Numbered from the stretch's first letter, positions 28,901-38,363 are shown. The stretch is 64,000 nucleotides of DNA from Limanda limanda (GCF_963576545.1 NC_083637.1:21521507-21585506); one strand, 5' to 3'. A program made the numbers and translations. Notes: generated by a model not told the origin, from the letters alone.

Positions 28901-31062
28901 CATTCAGAAATGAATACAACGGACACCAGATGGCATCTTCAGAGAATGAAAACAAAGAACAGGTTTTATGATGCTTTCCCGTAAGAGCAGAACAAAATAA
29001 ATTAAGACCCAACATTATCCTGTAACAGAATGCAAATGAACGAAAATACCTTGACAGGTGTTGAGAAAGCTCCTGTGATCACAAAGAACGCACTGAAAAT
29101 GTATTTGATAAATATTTTTTATGATTTTATCTCTAATTTTCTTTTTTGTTTTGATTCACCTCAACATTTCTCTAATTTCTGTCATTATACAGAGAAAGTC
29201 TGAGCCTAATTGGGAGACAAAAAGAAACTTCACTTAATTACCAGGTAAAAAGAAACGAACATATATAAGCTACTCCACTGCAGGATAAATAAATGTTCTG
29301 ATGACTTGCATGAATATGTTTGTAATCAATTAGTTTATACATCAACCTTTATCAAATCTAGAGACTGTTGTTTCTGTAGAGATTGTTAAAATGTGACAAA
29401 TCAGTTATTAATGATACTGAACTATATTTAAAAAACTGACTGGATTTACTATATTGTAAATCTACAATACTAAAGCCAATGAATAAACTAGAGTGTAACT
29501 GTAAATTATAAGTAGCAGTAACAGTACAGTTATAATGGCCTAATTTTACACACTTGTGTATTTGGCCTTTAGCGGTTGTGTGTGAACGGACAAAAATATC
29601 TAACGGAAGAAATCTGATTAGCTGATACAATATTTTTCGGAAAATCCTGCTGACAAAGCAGAGCGTCCATAAGTTATTCATGATCTAAATAAAGCAGCAG
29701 GTTTAAATCCATGTTGGGACTTTTACTTTGTTATTCAGCAAATCAAATTGAACATGCCACTAACACAACATACAGAAAATATACAATCACTTTGTGATCT
29801 TATTCATTATCTTCTCTGTGTCTATGACAAATCGTTACTCAGTACTTTTACCTTAAAGTACACAGTTCACGACGCATCAGGACAGCAAGTCCTGTCTTAA
29901 ATACACACAATCTGACATACTACAAATTGCATGCATGTTCACATTGCTCTTTGCTAATGTCTAAATAAAAATGAATCAGTCCTCATCAAAAATAAACTCT
30001 TCAGAAAAAAGTAATATTGCTTACATTTGCAAAATACAATATAGAGCTCTGATTTTGCATTAGCATTTATGGCACTTTTTGCTTTTGGATTATAGCTAAA
30101 ATATGGGATATGAAAGGTTTTGAGTATAAAGTATTTTAAAAACTCACACCATGTAAAAGCGTTGACACACTTAACATGGGGCTTTGACGTGTTTTCACAG
30201 CAAGAGGCCTAATGACTTTACAGCATGCATTTTGTCCAACATGAATTAAGCGGTCTTATATCGGACATAATGGAAACCATTATATGTAGTATATTTGCCA
30301 GTGTTTAACAAAGTTCAAACAACAAATAATAACAAATCAATTTATGTTCATTACTCCAAATACCATTCATACCCCTATAGTCAAATATGCTAAATGTGAG
30401 ATGACATCGCAACAGGCAGTAAAATTATTAATATTAAATATAAAAAAGTTTTTGGCCAGTTTTGAAGCCTTATATGCTGAGTGTGCTTTTAAATACATCT
30501 TATTTTTTCGTTAAAAGTAAGACATTTAAAAAGTTTTACACACTTGATTTACTTCTCTTTCACATGACATTTTTTTTACTTTAACAATAGAGATGTTTAC
30601 CAGTATGTTCAACTCCACAGTGCTGCATAAATAGTCCAGTGCTTCAAGGGAAGAATCCAAATACTTTGTTGTTGATAAAGACATCAAATTCAGACCAGAC
30701 AGAGTGTGGGACATTTCGTGCAGGTGGACATTCCAGTGCAGATGTAATTCATTGTCCATTAATACTCCCGACCAGCACAGCTACTCTAGAAATGTGTGTA
30801 TTCATCAATGGCATCACTCAAATCCCTGTGGAACAAATGCATTTTTCATACAGCCATGTGAGCAGACATGTGCCTGCCCTGCCCTGTGCACAGCAATGTA
30901 CACGACTTCTGATTCGGTGTTGGACATAATTTCCTCTTACCTCTGCAAGAGTTCACCCGATGTCTCAGGTGGATATCCGCCACTTTGTCCTTTTCCCAGC
31001 ATTTTTGTATGGCCTTTCTTGAGACTGTCAGTGCTACTCGTCCGATCCCAAGATTGCTGCAT
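864..31062 (-). CDS. RBM20: RBM20, coding span of exons 1-4 (5' part of gene; continues past left edge)
   Basis: RBM20 is a nuclear RNA-binding protein that represses exons in titin and other muscle transcripts. I assembled four coding exons on the minus strand: 31062-30941, 3196-2155, 1416-1352 and 973-864. Junction phases agree throughout (2-nt carry, phase 0, 2-nt carry, 1-nt carry) and give about 446 residues. Recognition rests on exon 2: PASLQLAQLQAQLTL, an LNQVLSNVAMSQPLFNQLR block, EYGK, YNPEEPTSD, and the zinc finger start CSICDKKVYNLK continued by DWDQHVKGKLH in exon 3. These match the N-terminal half of vertebrate RBM20 as I remember it. The RRM, the RS-rich region and the second zinc finger are not in the window. 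The upstream neighbour on the same strand is SMC3, as in human. Whether this is the only RBM20 copy in the fish cannot be judged here. Confidence 0.93.
974..1351 (-). other. RBM20 intron 3 (378 nt)
   Basis: A short GT-AG intron between exons 3 and 4, with acceptor tract CTCTGATTGTTGCAG. Nothing else is visible in it. Confidence 0.85.
1352..1416 (-). CDS. RBM20: RBM20 exon 3 (second half of zinc finger 1)
   Basis: This 65-nt exon is bounded by TTTCTAG| at 1417 and |GTGAGA at 1351. It encodes DWDQHVKGKLHLQNRTLYSNE plus two bases. The two histidines of HVKGKLH complete the zinc finger begun by CSICDKK in exon 2; the human counterpart reads DWELHVKGKLH, as I recall it. Phase 0 in and a 2-nt carry out both fit the neighbours. 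The exon is too short for a simple ORF scan. Confidence 0.93.
1417..2154 (-). other. RBM20 intron 2 (738 nt) with CA microsatellite and a degenerate simple motif array
   Basis: A GT-AG intron. It contains a short (AC)n run at 1425-1441, immediately upstream of the exon 3 acceptor, and at about 1660-1730 a degenerate array of a CTTTATTCTTGA-like motif of a kind I know from other fish introns. The rest is AT-rich and featureless. Confidence 0.75.
2155..3196 (-). CDS. RBM20: RBM20 exon 2 (large exon, conserved N-terminal region and first half of zinc finger 1)
   Basis: The exon is 1042 nt (1 nt completing a codon plus 347 codons). The acceptor is a pyrimidine-rich tract ending TTTTCTTACAG at 3197; the donor is CTTAAG|GTGAGT at 2154. 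The protein has a Leu/Gln-rich conserved block near its start (ASLQLAQLQAQLTLQRLKLA, then LNQVLSNVAMSQPLFNQLR). A low-complexity Gly/Asn/Ser/Gln-rich stretch follows, then YNPEEPTSD and, at the end, HQCSICDKKVYNLK with the two cysteines of a matrin/U1-type C2H2 zinc finger. These are the landmarks of RBM20 exon 2 in vertebrates. The first residues (SLSLVPVDNTDKKG) are divergent. An alternative acceptor 5 nt further in would break the frame with exon 1, so 3196 is preferred. Confidence 0.95.
5646..5675. repeat. Perfect 11-bp hairpin, 8-nt loop
   Basis: ATACAACTCAC and GTGAGTTGTAT around TGCAAGGG in RBM20 intron 1; no larger context recognised. Confidence 0.8.
6503..6835 (+). repeat. Teleost interspersed repeat, family A copy 1
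   Basis: A run of recognisable words of a repeat frequent in percomorph genomes: CACCTCCGCCAAGG, GTTTGTTTGTCAGCAGGATT, ACTGAACGGATTTCCAC, GAACCCATTACATTTTG, ATTCATGGATCTTGATGA, TTTAGGGGACTAATAT and AGATCTAGTGAATT. It is the longest of the copies in this window. No coding capacity. Confidence 0.75.
11189..11211. repeat. (GT)n microsatellite
   Basis: A 23-bp TG run in RBM20 intron 1, immediately left of a CTCF-like motif. Confidence 0.95.
11225..11244 (+). promoter_or_regulatory. CTCF-like motif, plus orientation
   Basis: TCGGCCACTAGGTGGTGCCA closely resembles the vertebrate CTCF core (TGGCCACYAGRKGGCGCTA-type). It lies in RBM20 intron 1. Motif match only; occupancy unknown. Confidence 0.45.
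14419..14444. repeat. (CT)n microsatellite
   Basis: About 26 bp of CT following a C run, in RBM20 intron 1. Frames through it are spurious. Confidence 0.95.
15069..15095. repeat. Perfect 27-bp palindrome, 1-nt centre
   Basis: Arms GGCACCTTCACAC and GTGTGAAGGTGCC, 13 bp each and perfect, separated by a single A. In RBM20 intron 1. No surrounding repeat was recognised. Confidence 0.9.
17590..17870. repeat. Teleost interspersed repeat: family B next to a reverse family A fragment
   Basis: 17640-17810 carries the words GACCTGGACTTTTCACCTTT, GACCACCAATTCGAATCAGT, TTGAGATATCATGTTCACAA and GACGAATGGATGGACGGACC of a common percomorph repeat. 17815-17870 (TGGATCTGCACCAAAATATA then ATGGGC) is the reverse complement of a family A segment. 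A perfect hairpin opens the block at 17598-17623. Confidence 0.7.
17598..17623. repeat. Perfect 11-bp hairpin, 4-nt loop, at the edge of an interspersed repeat
   Basis: GAGATGCCGCC and GGCGGCATCTC around CTGA. It is probably part of the family B repeat that follows. Confidence 0.85.
18008..18037. repeat. Perfect 12-bp hairpin, 6-nt loop
   Basis: GTCCTCTCTGGT and ACCAGAGAGGAC around ATGAAC, in RBM20 intron 1. Pairing does not extend beyond the 12 bp. Confidence 0.85.
20000..20255 (+). repeat. Widespread teleost interspersed repeat
   Basis: Diagnostic words in order: ATACCGCTTATCCTGG, GACAAACAACCATTCACACT, CACATTCACACCTACAGTAG, GGAGTCTCCAATTATCTCTA, TGTGGGAGGAAATACTTAGA, GAAAACCCACGCTGACAGGA and CATGCAAACTCCATACAGAA. 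I have seen this element in many fish sequences. The 91-codon frame across it on the minus strand is not a gene. Confidence 0.8.
21650..21679. repeat. (GT)n microsatellite
   Basis: About 30 bp of GT with one TA interruption, in RBM20 intron 1. Confidence 0.95.
22926..22967. repeat. (CT)n microsatellite
   Basis: TCTCTCTCTATCTCTCTCTC and continuing, about 42 bp, in RBM20 intron 1. It gives a spurious Arg/Glu-repeat frame on the minus strand. Confidence 0.95.
24218..24365 (+). repeat. Teleost interspersed repeat, family A copy 2
   Basis: Begins ACCAAGGAGGTTATGTTTTC, then TTAGCAGGATGACG, AGAACTGATTTTCGTGAAAC and TTTGTGGAGGATCAGGGACC. It is the same family as 6503-6835, covering its left part. 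Confidence 0.7.
26745..26850 (+). repeat. Dispersed teleost repeat (TTACATTACATT...AATAAGTGCATTCAA type), copy 1
   Basis: TTACATTACATTGTTTTTAT, GAGCTTTTGTCTTATTGACA and AATAAGTGCATTCAAACC, a decayed copy of a repeat frequent in fish. A second copy is at 32250-32340. Confidence 0.6.
30941..31062 (-). CDS. RBM20: RBM20 exon 1 (coding part, 40 codons + 2 nt)
   Basis: ATG at 31062-31060 sits in a good context (GCC ATG C, G at -3). The frame is closed just upstream by an in-frame TAG 15 nt before the ATG, so this is the first possible in-frame start. It reads MQQSWDRTSSTDSLKKGHTK and continues to LLQ, followed by two bases and the donor CAGAG|GTAAGAGG, a near-consensus 5' splice site. The 2-nt carry is exactly what exon 2 requires (AG+C = Ser). 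The peptide does not obviously resemble the proline-rich human N-terminus, which is poorly conserved, so the exon rests on splice phase, donor quality, start context and position. A transcript read across 30941/3196 would settle it. Confidence 0.72.
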
Positions 31063-31209
31063 GGCAAAACAAACTCCCTAGCACCACCTGCAGCCTTCAC
31101 ACCCCGACCCCCAAAAAACACCCCCCTCAAAAATAACTACCACGATCCCAAGACAGCAAATCCTGATGAGGCAACTTTCTCTAGCCTGCTCTGGTTCTCT
31201 CTCCCCTCA

Positions 31210-31215
31210 CTACAT
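31210..31215 (-). promoter_or_regulatory. Minimal start-stop uORF in RBM20 5' UTR
   Basis: ATG directly followed by TAG on the minus strand (context GTCC ATG TAG), 148 nt upstream of the RBM20 ATG. It counts as a uORF only if the transcript starts above 31215. Confidence 0.45.
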
Positions 31216-31364
31216 GGACAGATGACAGAAAGGCCAGCAGGCAGGAAGAGAGCGGCTGGTGAGCACTTCAGCAGGGGCTCTTCCACAAAGCTACTCCTGA
31301 TCGACAGCAACAAAGCCAGCAAAGCCCCTTCAGCCTCTCCGCTCCAGATCTCTGTCCCTGTCCA

Positions 31365-31373
31365 CTACGCCAT
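31365..31373 (-). promoter_or_regulatory. Two-codon uORF in putative RBM20 5' UTR
   Basis: ATG GCG TAG on the minus strand. It overlaps the alternative TATA-like GTATATGG, so it is either a uORF (upstream start site) or part of a promoter element (downstream start site), not both. Confidence 0.35.
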
Positions 31374-32249
31374 ATACACTCCCAAGACTTTTCTTCACTT
31401 CCCCTTAGCTGTCCAGTGTCAAATCAAAGCAGAGTCTCTTCAAAGGGAAACAGGAGGCTGACTGAGGGAAGTTAAAGAGGGAATAAAAGAGAGGTGGGCT
31501 CAGGGGACGGCACGAGGGGGGGTGAGTTGAAAGAGACCAACTGGGAGACCCAGCACGGGACAGCTCCACACGGCACAACAACAGGGACACGAGAGTCCCA
31601 CCGGCCACTGTTGATTATCACCTCTAAAGTCACACACAAACATACACCCACAGACACACGCACCCTCGCATAGTCTGGCCAATGGCGGGATGCACTGGGG
31701 TTCTGGGAATGCCATCAGTCACTCGGTGGGTGTCTATATTAATTTAGCTGCTGAATCATTGGAGGAGTCCAGTCTCCAGCCACTGGAACACAGCGTTGGA
31801 TTATTCACATTTTGAAATAGTCTGGGGTTTCAAATCTGTGAGCCAAAAGGCAGGGCTGTTCGATAGTAAATCAGTGAAAGGGGGGAGAACAGCAATGAGT
31901 GGTAGCACATCACTAATCCTTAATCGTAAACTCAAAAGGAAGAGACTCTTTAGGTCATTTAGTCATTTGGTAGAGGGGGTAATATTGTGAATGGGAATCA
32001 AGACTGTATTTTAAGAATCAGCTGGATAATCTTAGTTTTACTTTCTTCTGACGGCTGAAACAATATAACAGAAAACATGTCTACATCCAGAATAAAAGCA
32101 GTATAAACCATAAAACCTGTGAAGCTACTTGCTTTGATTTGAGATTTTTAACAACCTAACATCATCAAGTAAATCATAGTAAGGATAGATAGATTATACA
32201 CATTCATTTGTTCATAAAAAAGTAATTTGGCTAATTTGTTTTAACCTTG

Positions 32250-32340
32250 AAATCACATTACATTACATATAATTTAGCTTTTATCCAAAGCAACTTCGAA
32301 TAAGTGCATTTAACCATCAGTGCTACATGTAAGTGTAAGT
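32250..32340 (+). repeat. Dispersed teleost repeat, copy 2
   Basis: CACATTACATTACATATAAT, TTAGCTTTTATCCAAAGCAA and GAATAAGTGCATTTAACC. It is the better preserved of the two copies in the window. Confidence 0.7.
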
Positions 32341-32502
32341 TTAAAAAAAGCTCTGTGGCTGGAGTTTACACAACAAGCATTTTATGGTGTAATCTGAGGT
32401 TTGGACATCTCTCCTGGGGTTTTAAGAATCAACGTAAAAGGAAAAAAGAGACTGACTGGTGGGAAATAAGATGATCTCTGAGATCAGCCAGAGACTAGGC
32501 TG

Positions 32503-32503
<1 letters not shown>

Positions 32504-32590
<87 letters not shown>
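32504..32590. repeat. (CA)n microsatellite, ~87 bp
   Basis: The longest simple repeat in the window, (CA)n with two interruptions (GC and AA). It lies about 0.8-1.4 kb upstream of the putative RBM20 transcription start. Confidence 0.97.
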
Positions 32591-32591
<1 letters not shown>

Positions 32592-34043
32592 GACATGTGC
32601 ATACTCATTCAACACACATGGTTAATGAGTATGTCGCTAGCCTGCTAATAGCTAATGCCAGTTGATTTGGGGCAGATAAACACAGACCGCACACACAGTC
32701 TCAGACAAGAACAAAGAGCGATCAACTGATCACACATTACTGAAAATAAAAGTGTGAGTAAGTTGGGACATATCATCGCTTAGAGAAGGCTCAGTCATGC
32801 AGCTCTCGACTGAAAAATAATTTACCTGAGAATAAGGGTGCAAAAAAGTGGGTGTCCTTTACTGTTCCTGTATATTATTCAGTCTTGACCTTAATTATTC
32901 CTGCTCATATCTCACAACAAGCTGCCTCCCAGCACTGAACAAGGGTCTGAATTATCAATTTGTTAAAACAGAGGGTATCTAACAGGTTCCATACTGACAA
33001 CACCCAGGAAACTCACTACGCATTGTGTGCGAGCGTGCATGCATATATCCATGTGACAAGTCTACATAACAATCCCCGCCCGAACACTTATTTTTGGCCC
33101 TGGGAGAAAGCAGATACCACTGTAGCATGAAGGGGTTTCTATAATGGTGTATGCCTGGATGACTCAGTGTGAAGCATGGCAGTAACAGATATAGATCACA
33201 ATTAAACCGTTTGTCCAGGGAATCTTTCAATCTTTTAAAACCATCAAACTCCACGTCTGCGACACAATAAATTACCAACACCGACGTTCAATTAAAATAC
33301 AGTGTCACTTCTCTACTGAACCAAGGTAGAGATTTAAGTCACTTAATTTAGAAATTCATGTTTATAGAAAATAAAATATAAAAATATTGGACACTATGTT
33401 AAATTTGAAGCAATTCAAAGCATGGTAAAAGACAACCATGTTAAAGAACTTTACAGTCATTCATCTGAGTGAGTCTCTATCAGCCTGGGCACAAACGAAG
33501 ATCCTCATGTGTATGGTAGTTGTAGTCCATCAGAATACACATAAAGCCTCCTCACTGCTCTAAAACTGCTCTCTCAAACAACATTTCCCATGATTCACTG
33601 ATGCACTCCCACCAGCTAACATTAGCACAGTCATATGAACTAAGGACACGCTGCGAAGTGATCTGTCGTATCCAGTGTAGCCAGCTGTGGTCGGAAAGCC
33701 GAGTTAGTGGGAGTCATTTTTTGATGATGAGGAGTGTTGTCAGGAGGAAGGAATAACAGAGAACATAACGATTACAAAAGTGAGTTAAGTCCGAGTTGTG
33801 GCATCTCATTACTCAGAGCAAGTCAGGTCTCAAAGACTCAGCTCTCAATGGCAAAATAATCTGGGTATGAAGATAGGTTAGCAAACAAGTGGTGGACCTT
33901 TACTTTTAAGTATAACATTTCTTTTCAAATGTGTTTAAATTTCTATCTTTTAACTTATACATCTACAGTACATGTTACTTTTGTTGTATTGTGCTTTTTA
34001 CCTAAAATTATTTACTCTATATATGGCAATTATTCTTTTGAAG

Positions 34044-34096
34044 AAATGTAATTTACACAGATATGTAATTTACACAGAAATGTTATTTACACAGAA
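34044..34096. repeat. Three-copy 18-bp tandem repeat
   Basis: ATGTAATTTACACAG-type unit repeated three times with small differences, intergenic. Confidence 0.8.
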
Positions 34097-34300
34097 TACC
34101 AGAGTATTCTACTTAATATCCAACCTCTCTAACTAAAAATAGGAATTAAAAACCCTGCTAGCTAGACTTGGAGATTTTAATTGACAGGAGAAGTTGGATA
34201 GGCTGATAAAATAAATGAATGACTTTGACTGTCTGAAATATATTTAATTTCAGTGTCGAAGACACTCATTTTTAATGTATTTTTGGAAATGATGACAAGC

Positions 34301-34611
34301 TAGGGCTGGGCAATAAAACCAAAACAATAATAATAGCAATGGCAACACGGGCAACACACAACAGCAGCTTGATCCTATAACAAAGTCCGATATATAGTGA
34401 TATAACGGTTGTGCATAGTGTAAGCGCAGAGAGGAGGTAAAACACATAAATGATTAACACAAAATGTAAAATCACAACCTTCACTCAGGAGCAAAAATCA
34501 GTCTTTAAACATAAAAGAAACAATAATGTGACATTTTGTGATAGTTATCAATATTGACTGATATGAAAATCTTTATTTTACTTTAATTGTGTTCCATATT
34601 GCCCAGTCCTA
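34301..34611. mobile_element. hAT-like MITE, intergenic
   Basis: A 311-bp element starting TAGGGCTGGGCAATA and ending TATTGCCCAGTCCTA, imperfect terminal inverted repeats (14 of 15 matching). Flanking octamers TGACAAGC and TGACCGAA partly agree. The ends resemble those of the 62247-62499 element, so the two are probably the same family. No coding capacity. Confidence 0.75.
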
Positions 34612-37079
34612 TGACCGAATTTAAAGATCTGAGGCCAGGACTTTGTATTTGTAGGTGTGTGCATGTGTCTGGATATAAGACTGCAGGTCATGTGTCCAAA
34701 TTGGTATGTGCGGATCTGAAATGAGTGCAGTATATCTTACCATGCATGCAGTCATTAAGAGGAAATTGAGAGGTATTTAGAGTGTTTTTAGTTTTACAGG
34801 GATAAAGGGAACACATTTTTGTCCTAATCTTGCTGGATGAATAATGTAATGTCAACACAAGTTCTCCATATCAGTATCACCATTATGTTTTGGGACAAAA
34901 AAATTCTGTGAAACAAAGAAACCAAAGCAAATCCATACGATTCGCCAAATGCTGAAACAAGACTGTGCGGAGTTAAGCACAGCTCCCTTTTCCCAGCGAT
35001 CGGTTTTCCAGAAAATGCTCCCAGTGCAGCTGAGAGGGCTTCATGCAGCAGGGCGTTCCCATGAAGGGGGGAATGTTTATTTTGCAGAGGATTTAAGCTG
35101 ACATGTGTGAAACCATTTAGCAGACTTAGTCTGTTAATTAAAAGCCATCTAATTTTCTACCTTTAGCCTCATTACAGTGAGACCTCTATGAGAACTGAGC
35201 AGGCCACATTATGTGACAAGTTAACACTCAGAAATGTATTAACGTGCACATGCAACACACACATCAAGTCAAGGTCAAACGTGGCTTTGGTCATTGCATG
35301 AGAAGATGGAAGCTATTTCAGCAGGCTGTGGGTGTAACATACCCCAATGTACCGAAGTATTTATTAGGTTTGGGGTTGAATTGGATCATTTTAATGAAAA
35401 TAAACAAAAACGTTTCTTTATAATTCATTAAAAAAAAAAATAATAATAATCTGAAGAAATAGAGATGAGTATTGAAAGTGTAAAATGGAAAATAACAGTA
35501 TTTAAATAGTCCTAGAAAGTAAGGGCATGCAGATTTAATTTTAGGGTGTTTAAATCCAGAAGCTGCATGACATAAAACTTCACTTTTACCAATTTAACAA
35601 CTTGGCCAACCGCACGCAGCACATGCATATACACAGTCAAGAGGACAGAGACAGGAATCTACATTCAGGAATGTTCATCTAAATCACTACAAAAAGAGAC
35701 TTTGACAAAAGTCGTTTACAGTGGAGCCACTGGTGCCCTTGTGGCTAACCCAGACATCAGAGAAGTTATGACCTGCCATCAGCATTTGGCCAAGGATCTA
35801 GAGAGCACGTGACCTCATAAAACCAGCTTAAAAAAGGAATGAGGCACCAGCAATCACTGACAACAACAGCCTCTAAATTCCATTGTTCACGACGGGGCAG
35901 CAGTTGCATTTTTTTTATTGACGAACTAAAATTACACAGTGACACGTGGCATACGGAATGACTATTGTCCAATTGTGTTTCTGCTTTTATGAAGGGCAAA
36001 CACAAAACGGTCTGCGTTAAACAGCCAAAAGTAGAAGCAGGTTTATAAACACTTGATGCTTCACTGACATTAACAACACTGTGACCAGCAGTGGAAACCA
36101 CATCAGATCCTGTGCAGAGGGTTTTCACCCCAAAGCTGACGAGTTCTGAACAGCTGAGAGGATAGAGTTTGTTAACACGCTCACAATTTACAGACTTGAA
36201 CTACTCTTACAATACATTAACAAGCATATAACTAAGTGAGGAGTCTTTAAAAAACAGTCTCGTAAAGAAAAGAGATTAAATGGCCATAATAATTTTCTGA
36301 TATTCAAAAGTACAGAGAGCTGACTGAGTCAATATCAGCTGAAATTGAAATGACCATTTCAATCCACTGATTTAACAGTTTATAAGATTCACCTATCAGC
36401 TAAAACTAATGTAGGGTTATACATCAGTTAAACACATCAGTAGAGATTCAAATTTAAGGTTTTCAATTTAAAACTATTTGATAAATCGAGGATGTGGTTT
36501 GTTTAGCTCACTGATATGAAATAAATGGATAAAATAATAAAACACCAGTGTGTATAACATAACACATGAAGTCAATGGACACCTTTCCTAACAAAAGTTG
36601 AATGTGTTCCAAGCAATATACTAAAAAGTGATGTTTGGAAAGTAACGTTCAAAATCACAACTACCGCTTAGAACCAAATGTAAGTGATAGAATGAGCCGT
36701 TAAAATAACAGCTCCCCATCTCCTAAGGCCTGGAGCCTGGTCCATCAGTGAAACCAGGGGCCGGGTCGTCTGGTGACCTTTGGTTCCATGGGGTCTGAGC
36801 CCGGGGCCCCCTGCTGAGCTCCTGGAGCCCAGCGGGGGTTAATGTCTGTCCACCTGTCAGCAGTTTGGTGTCAGCTACATAAACATCACTCTGAGAGCGT
36901 CTCTTCACACAAAGCTAATCACATGATTTAATTAAAACTCTCGCTCGCTGTTTTGATTCATATTGTTTCATGTACAAACAACCAGTTCTGCTCACAGTAC
37001 AACTACACACACTTATGGACTGAACTGGTGGGAAATCGTATGATCCATTGACTGTACATATTATATTTAGTTTTTACAC

Positions 37080-37560
37080 TTTATATATTAGTTTTTATTC
37101 CATTCATTTATTTGTATTTTTTGTATCCTTCCTTACACTTAAGTATTATTATCCTTTTTTTTTTTTTTTGTATTTGTATTCTTTTGTCTCGTTGCTTGTT
37201 TCTTATGTTTAGTGTATTTGTAACTTGCTCTTCCTTGAAAGGAAAAAAAAAGAAGAAAATCCAACAAACACATTTGAAAAAAAAAATATATATATATTAT
37301 TATCCTTACACGTATTCTAATAATTACTTACTGATGCCTTTTTTTGACTCTTGCTGCTGTAATGTTTATTTATTAATTTTGATATAAAAATTAATATTAA
37401 TTTTTATTTAAGTTATTGACCAAGCAAACAAAATGAAAAAAACCACAATATCTCAAATCTTGAATGAATATTGCAAGCTTCCCTAATGTGGGACTAATAC
37501 AGAAATACCTTATCTTATCTAACCTATCTTGTCTAATCTTATATTATCTTAACATTATTG
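37080..37560 (+). repeat. Degenerate retroelement 3' end with (TTATC)n-like tail
   Basis: T-rich, AT-rich DNA with a 16-17-nt T run, ending GCTTCCCTAATGTGGGACTA then ATACAGAAATACC and a decayed TTATCTTATCTAACC tail. Fish LINE/SINE 3' ends commonly close with a TTCCC...GGGA...AATAAAG motif and such a tail. No reverse transcriptase frame is visible. Confidence 0.5.
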
Positions 37561-37639
37561 AAGTTAGAATTTCATGCAAAAATAAATATGAGGCAGAGTT
37601 CTTGGAAGTCCTTTAGATTATTTAAAACGTTCACCTTAT

Positions 37640-38220
37640 CAATAACAGGCCTGTAAGGCTAATGTGGCTAACGAGCTAACTTCCTAGCTGACTCACCCTG
37701 CAGGATCATTAGCTAATGGAGTAGTTTACCAGGACTGTGAAGAGATGCTGTGGCTACTCAAGCTAACAGCTAATTCTCTACTTTAACTCAGGCAGGATAA
37801 CTAGTTCGTAGTCACCAGTAAATCACCACACAGACACATAGACATGTTGGATACAAAATCTAGCAATGCTGCTAACTTCCAACTCTCCAGTTAGCATTAG
37901 CTGCTAATCCTTCACACACCTGCTACATGAGCCACGTGTCTAGTCCATCACAACATGGCTGAAAAACAAGTTACGCTGTTTATACAACACAACACACACA
38001 TTTGACATGTTGTCTCTCCTACCTGCTCAGATAAGCATCTCCATGCAGCTCCCTAAGTGTTAGCATGATAGCACCAGCTAAAGTTATAAGCCCCTTTTTC
38101 CCTGAAGAAATTTAAATACTCTGTTTGTACTAGCATTAGCATAAGCGGCTAATTCTCGTCACTAGCTAATATCCAACATTAGCTAAGGCTAGTTTGCTAG
38201 AACTACTGTAGGGGTTCAAA
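37640..38220. repeat. GCTAA/TTAGC-rich degenerate low-complexity DNA
   Basis: Dozens of GCTAAC, AGCTAA, GTTAGC and CTAGC words within about 580 bp, for example GGCTAACGAGCTAAC and CATTAGCTAAGGCTAG. Such DNA is frequent in fish genomes, often near gene starts. No exon signature is visible. Confidence 0.5.
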
Positions 38221-38363
38221 CAGGAAATAAAAACATTGGTAGATATGATATGAGAGTTGTGGCACGATTATATTTTTGAAAAGTTGACAGAAAGAAGTCA
38301 TAATTAGAAAAAGAAGAATAGTGATTATTATTTTTATTTTTTTAATTATTTTTTTAAGTATAA

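Larger units (their letters stand above)
3197..30940 (-). other. RBM20 intron 1 (27.7 kb): repeats and microsatellites, no gene recognised
   Basis: The intron is bounded by donor GTAAGAGG at 30940 and acceptor TTTTCTTACAG at 3197. Human RBM20 also has a very long first intron. It holds the interspersed repeats, microsatellites, hairpins and CTCF-like motif listed separately. The stretches 3200-6500, 6850-11180, 12600-14400, 15100-17590, 18050-20000, 22970-24210 and 26860-30900 show nothing I can name beyond short low-complexity runs. Open frames here are short, lack recognisable domains and lack splice context. Cardiac or skeletal enhancers are plausible in such an intron, but I cannot identify them by eye. 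Confidence 0.85.
31063..31720 (-). promoter_or_regulatory. RBM20: RBM20 putative 5' UTR and promoter region
   Basis: This is the interval directly upstream of the exon 1 ATG and is more GC-rich than its surroundings. On the minus strand it contains CCATTGGCCAG near 31680, a CCAAT-type motif. A TATA-like TTAATATAG near 31740 and another, GTATATGG, near 31370 could each place the transcription start. Two very short upstream ORFs lie at 31365-31373 and 31210-31215. The start site is not determinable by eye, so the upstream boundary is a guess. The antisense open frame of 158 codons at 30985-31461 has no recognisable domain and is treated as a shadow. Confidence 0.5.

Noticed and set aside
30985..31461. 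158-codon plus-strand frame antisense to RBM20 exon 1 and 5' UTR
   Set aside because: No recognisable domain; it lies opposite a better-supported exon and a GC-richer region where stop codons are rarer.
32459..32665. His/Thr-repeat frame
   Set aside because: A translation of the (CA)n microsatellite.
33520..33610. TAGTTGTAGTCCAT and ACAACATTTCCCATGATTC as ZNF143-like sites
   Set aside because: The match to the ACTACANNTCCCA motif is imperfect and no promoter is nearby; possibly remnants of a repeat.
36723..36908. Candidate RBM20 first exon
   Set aside because: It starts with GTG rather than ATG, and I saw no good donor giving the 2-nt carry that exon 2 requires; 30941-31062 fits better.
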